Shown: positions 14,543 through 17,394 of the stretch, piece by piece
Position numbering within the stretch: the stretch's first letter is position 1
Layout: each line of letters starts with the position of its first letter
Source of the DNA: Pinguiococcus pyrenoidosus
Taxonomy: Eukaryota > Sar > Pinguiophyceae > Pinguiochrysidales > Pinguiochrysidaceae
Assembly (NCBI GenBank): GCA_019677205.1
Contig: JAAMXY010004172.1
Location: 6,131-23,524, forward strand
DNA: 17,394 nt
Direction of reading: 5' to 3'
Translations under genes and position numbers: made by a program
The notes under the pieces: model-generated
What the model was told of the DNA's origin: nothing
Databases searched by the model: none
Seen by the model: the letters and a program-made list of their open reading frames with translations, nothing else

Positions 14543-17020
14543 TTACGAGAGGTCCATGTCCACGAGGTTCGAGGAGGATCCACCCCCGGCCTTGCTCTCT
14601 TCGGCCGGCTTCAGCTGCTGCGCCTGCCACATCGCGAAGTACTCCCCGCGGCGGGCCACAAGATCCTCATGCGTGCCCTGCTCCACGATGGAGCCCTGGT
14701 CGAGCACGACGATCTGATCCGCGTGCTGGATCGTGCCCAGCCGATGCGCGATCACCAAGCAGGTGCGATTCTTGCCCAGGCTATTGAGAGCCGACTGCAC
14801 GCTCTGCTCGGTGCGCGAGTCCAGCGCGGATGTCGCCTCGTCGAGGAGGACCACCGGAGGATTCTTCAGCAGGCAACGAGCAATCGCAACCCTCTGCTTC
14901 TCGCCGCCGCTGAGCTTCAGTCCCCGCTCACCCACTAGCGTGTTCCATCCCTCAGGGAGATTTCGGATAAACTCGAGGATCTGTGCGCCCTCCGCCGCGG
15001 CCTCGATCTCTTCGTCCGTGGCGTCCAGCTTGCCATACATGACGTTGTGCCGGATCGTGTCATTGAAGAGCACCGTGTCCTGCGGGACCACGCCGATCTC
15101 GTCGCGGAGGCTCTTCTGGGTAACGTTGCGAATGTCCTCTCCGTCCAGCCGGATCGAACCGGAGGACGGATCGTAAAATCGAAAGAGCAGCCGGCTGATC
15201 GTGGTCTTCCCCGCGCCCGTGGTGCCGACGATGGCCGTGGTCGTGCCCGCCGCAACCCTGAAGGTGATGTTCCTGATGCCCCGGTCGTTCTCCTTGTAGA
15301 CGAAGGTGACGTTCTCGAACGACAGGCCCAAGCCGGGGTGCGCGGGATCGAAGGGCATCTTCGGCAGCGCCTTGGCGTGCGGGGAGTCGAAGATGTCCGG
15401 CTCCTCGGCGAAGAGCTGGCTCAGGTTCTTCAGATCGACCCACGCTGTGACGATCGCGTTGTAGACCGTCCCGAGGAAGTTCAGAGGCGTGAAGAGATTG
15501 AGAACCCAGGTGTTCACCGCGACGAAATTGCCGATGTCCATGGTGCCATCCTGAATCGCGATCGCACTGAGGACGAGGGCTCCGATCAGGCAGGAGTTCA
15601 GAATCAGCTGCTGCGTGACGTTCAGCGCGGAGAGGCTCGCCAGGACCTCCACGTTGAAGGCCTGGTAGTTGTACACGGCGTTGAGGAAGCGCTGGACCTC
15701 ATAGCGCTCGTTGGTGAAGTACTTGACGGTCTCGTAGTTCACCAGCGAGTCGGTGAGCTTGTCGTGCCACTCGTTGTCCGCTTTGTTCATCCGGCTCCGG
15801 AACTGCTTCCTCCAGAGCGTGAGCTTGACCGTGATGATGGCATACACGAGCACCGACACGAAGCAGAGCACGGCCAGGGGCCAGTAGTTGAAGTACGTCA
15901 GGAAGAGGATGCACACGGCGAGGGTCTCGAGGATCGCGGGCCCCAGGTACAGCACTCCATAGCGCATGAGCGTGTCGCAGGCAGAGATGCCACGGTCCGT
16001 GACGCGGACAACTTCCCCCAGCTTCTTCTTCAGGTGCCATCCGAGACTGAGGCTGTGCACGTGATTGAAGGTGTCCTCCGCCAGGTCCACAAACGCGGCC
16101 TGGGCAACCCGCAGGTAGGCGAGGCTCTGCCCCTCCTTGAAAGTCTTGCCAAGGAAGAGCAGGGCCCCGAAGATCGCAATCTGCCGGACAGCCGGGCCCG
16201 TGTCTCCGTCGTTCACATGGTTGGCCGCGTTGGACAGGAAGATCGGCGCGACGACGTTGCACACCTTCGAGGAGCCGACGCAAAGCCACGTGAGCATGAC
16301 GAAGATGCGGCCCCGGATGCTTCGCGGCCAGAAGTACGGCTTCAGGGTCTTCAGTATCTCCAGAGCGCCCAGCTCCTTCTTCTGCTCGTCCTCGCCCGCT
16401 CCCGCCTCTTCATCCTCGCCCAGCAGCCGATGGTACAGGACCGACTGATCACGCCGCTCTTCTTCGCAAGTGTCCCGCGCCAGTCGGACCACCAAGGCCG
16501 CTGAGAAGCTCAGGATCAGTGCATAGCCCAGGCAAGCCGTGGCGGCCGCGATCACCGGAGAAGACGCCCACGTCCAGCGGAAGAGGGCGGCCTTGACGAA
16601 GCAGAAAGCCACGAGCAAGGCGTGGAAGCCGCAGGTGCGCAGATACTTCGCGTTCGAATCGAGCAATACTTCGTCGGCGGACAGGAAATCTCGTGGCGTG
16701 CCAAGGAGAAAGCTGAGCAGGCCCACGACGAACAGAAACACCTCCACGTCCAGCACGGACTCGCGAAAGCTGTACGGATAAAGACCATCGAGCCCAATCG
16801 TCACTCCCACCACCTGTCCATACCGACGGATTCCCGCGCCTTAGACCACCACGAAACACTACAGCATGTCTCCACAAAGGCGTCTTACCACGAGAGTGGC
16901 GCCAGAGAGGACTTCTACGCCGAAAAGAAGCGCCGCAAGCTTCCAGAAATGCCGTCCCACTTGAGTCGCCCCCTCGACATCGGCCGCTTTACTCGGAGCG
17001 CCCAACTTTGGAGCGTCCAT
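14543..17020 (-). CDS. Half-size ABC transporter, HMT1/ABCB6-like (ATM1 family), two exons
   Basis: This half-transporter of 800 residues acts as a homodimer; the family moves glutathione-linked metal or sulfur compounds or porphyrins across vacuolar or mitochondrial membranes. Exon 1 is 17020-16889 and exon 2 is 16813-14543; the 75-nt intron is GT-AG and joins LSGATLV to VVGVTIGLDG. Exon 2 starts on GTG right after an AG, so it needs exon 1. Extra N-terminal membrane segments (from about residue 26 to 155) precede the standard six-helix domain, which favours HMT1/ABCB6 over the shorter ATM1/ABCB7. TDSLVNYETVKYFTNE (398-413) is a hallmark of this group. The nucleotide-binding domain has Walker A GTTGAGKT (574-581), signature LSGGE (678-682), Walker B VVLLDEAT (698-705) and the H-loop His734, all intact. 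An in-frame ATG at 17122 would add 34 residues. The membrane of residence cannot be read from sequence. Confidence 0.94.
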
Positions 17021-17394
17021 CCTCCGCCGCGCGCACACCGAGACTACGCCGGGGAGAAGGGACAGCGGCGACGAAACGGCCGAACACGGGACAGCGCGCG
17101 GAGTGGGTGGCAAGCGCGCCACGGATTCCAGAAGAAAACGAGGCCGAAGAGCTGAAGTCGAGCGTCTCCCACGTCAATTTTTGAACATTGTCATTTCGAA
17201 TAGTCCTCCAAAACATCAGCAATGTCGAGTGTACTCACTTTTGAATGTTTCCACATTCGGGTGAAGGGACCAATCGAGTCTCTCCGGAGAAAGAGACAGA
17301 CGGAAACGCGGCAACAGGCAAAAGACAAAATGTAGTGGGGTGAAGCATAGCATGGGCATGCGAGGAGAACAGTCAAAGAACTGTTTGTGTGAAT
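17021..17394. other. Upstream region of the ABC transporter
   Basis: This stretch should hold the 5' untranslated region and promoter of the minus-strand transporter. It includes a second copy of GAGTCTCTCCGGAG (17276-17289). The open frame to 17122 is a possible N-terminal extension. No other gene is seen to the window edge. Confidence 0.5.

Noticed and set aside
15047-16504. 485-codon open frame on the plus strand
   Set aside because: It is antisense to the ABC transporter and its composition is that of a shadow frame.

Overview
This window looks like nuclear DNA of a single-celled alga with a red-type secondary plastid (cryptophyte, haptophyte or stramenopile; I cannot tell which). The evidence is GC-rich coding sequence broken by short spliceosomal introns (mostly 71-93 nt), AT-rich spacers, no operons or Shine-Dalgarno sites, and plastid-pathway enzymes that start with an ER-type signal peptide followed by a basic transit-like stretch. 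The clearest case is the tryptophan enzyme, with a Phe just after the predicted cleavage site (SLA-F-RASLG).

Layout from left to right. The first 413 bases hold no gene, only a GA microsatellite and a perfect hairpin. Then come: a plastid-type KEA K+/H+ antiporter with a KTN domain (minus, 414-2714); a 1-kb spacer with an inverted repeat and low-complexity DNA; the mitochondrial Fe-S scaffold ISCU (plus, 3757-4236); a two-exon kinetochore protein of the MIS12 family (minus, 4319-5261); a three-exon cathepsin D/pepsin-like aspartic protease (plus, 5640-7074); a four-exon indole-glycerol-phosphate synthase/phosphoribosylanthranilate isomerase fusion (minus, 7374-9461); a two-exon dihydroxy-acid dehydratase (plus, 9960-11860); a four- or five-exon family I inorganic pyrophosphatase with an organelle presequence (minus, 12174-13290); a bZIP-like basic coiled-coil protein (plus, 13866-14405); and a two-exon HMT1/ABCB6-type half ABC transporter (minus, 14543-17020).

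The genes alternate in strand, so neighbours share divergent promoter regions (KEA/ISCU, MIS12/protease, TrpCF/DHAD, pyrophosphatase/bZIP-like) or converge tail to tail (ISCU/MIS12 with only 82 nt between stops, protease/TrpCF, DHAD/pyrophosphatase, bZIP-like/ABC). Most products are housekeeping. The TrpCF/DHAD pair places two plastid amino-acid enzymes on one 498-nt divergent promoter region. ISCU, the Fe-S enzyme DHAD and an ATM1/HMT1-family transporter give a loose iron-sulfur theme that may be chance.

I rebuilt exons by hand from frame continuity, GT-AG borders and the conserved protein families. No transcript evidence was available. I see no tRNA, rRNA, CRISPR array, transposon or viral gene. 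The most novel items are the divergent MIS12 gene, whose best-conserved motif only appears after splicing, a probable GC-AG intron in the pyrophosphatase, and several perfect inverted repeats in spacers.
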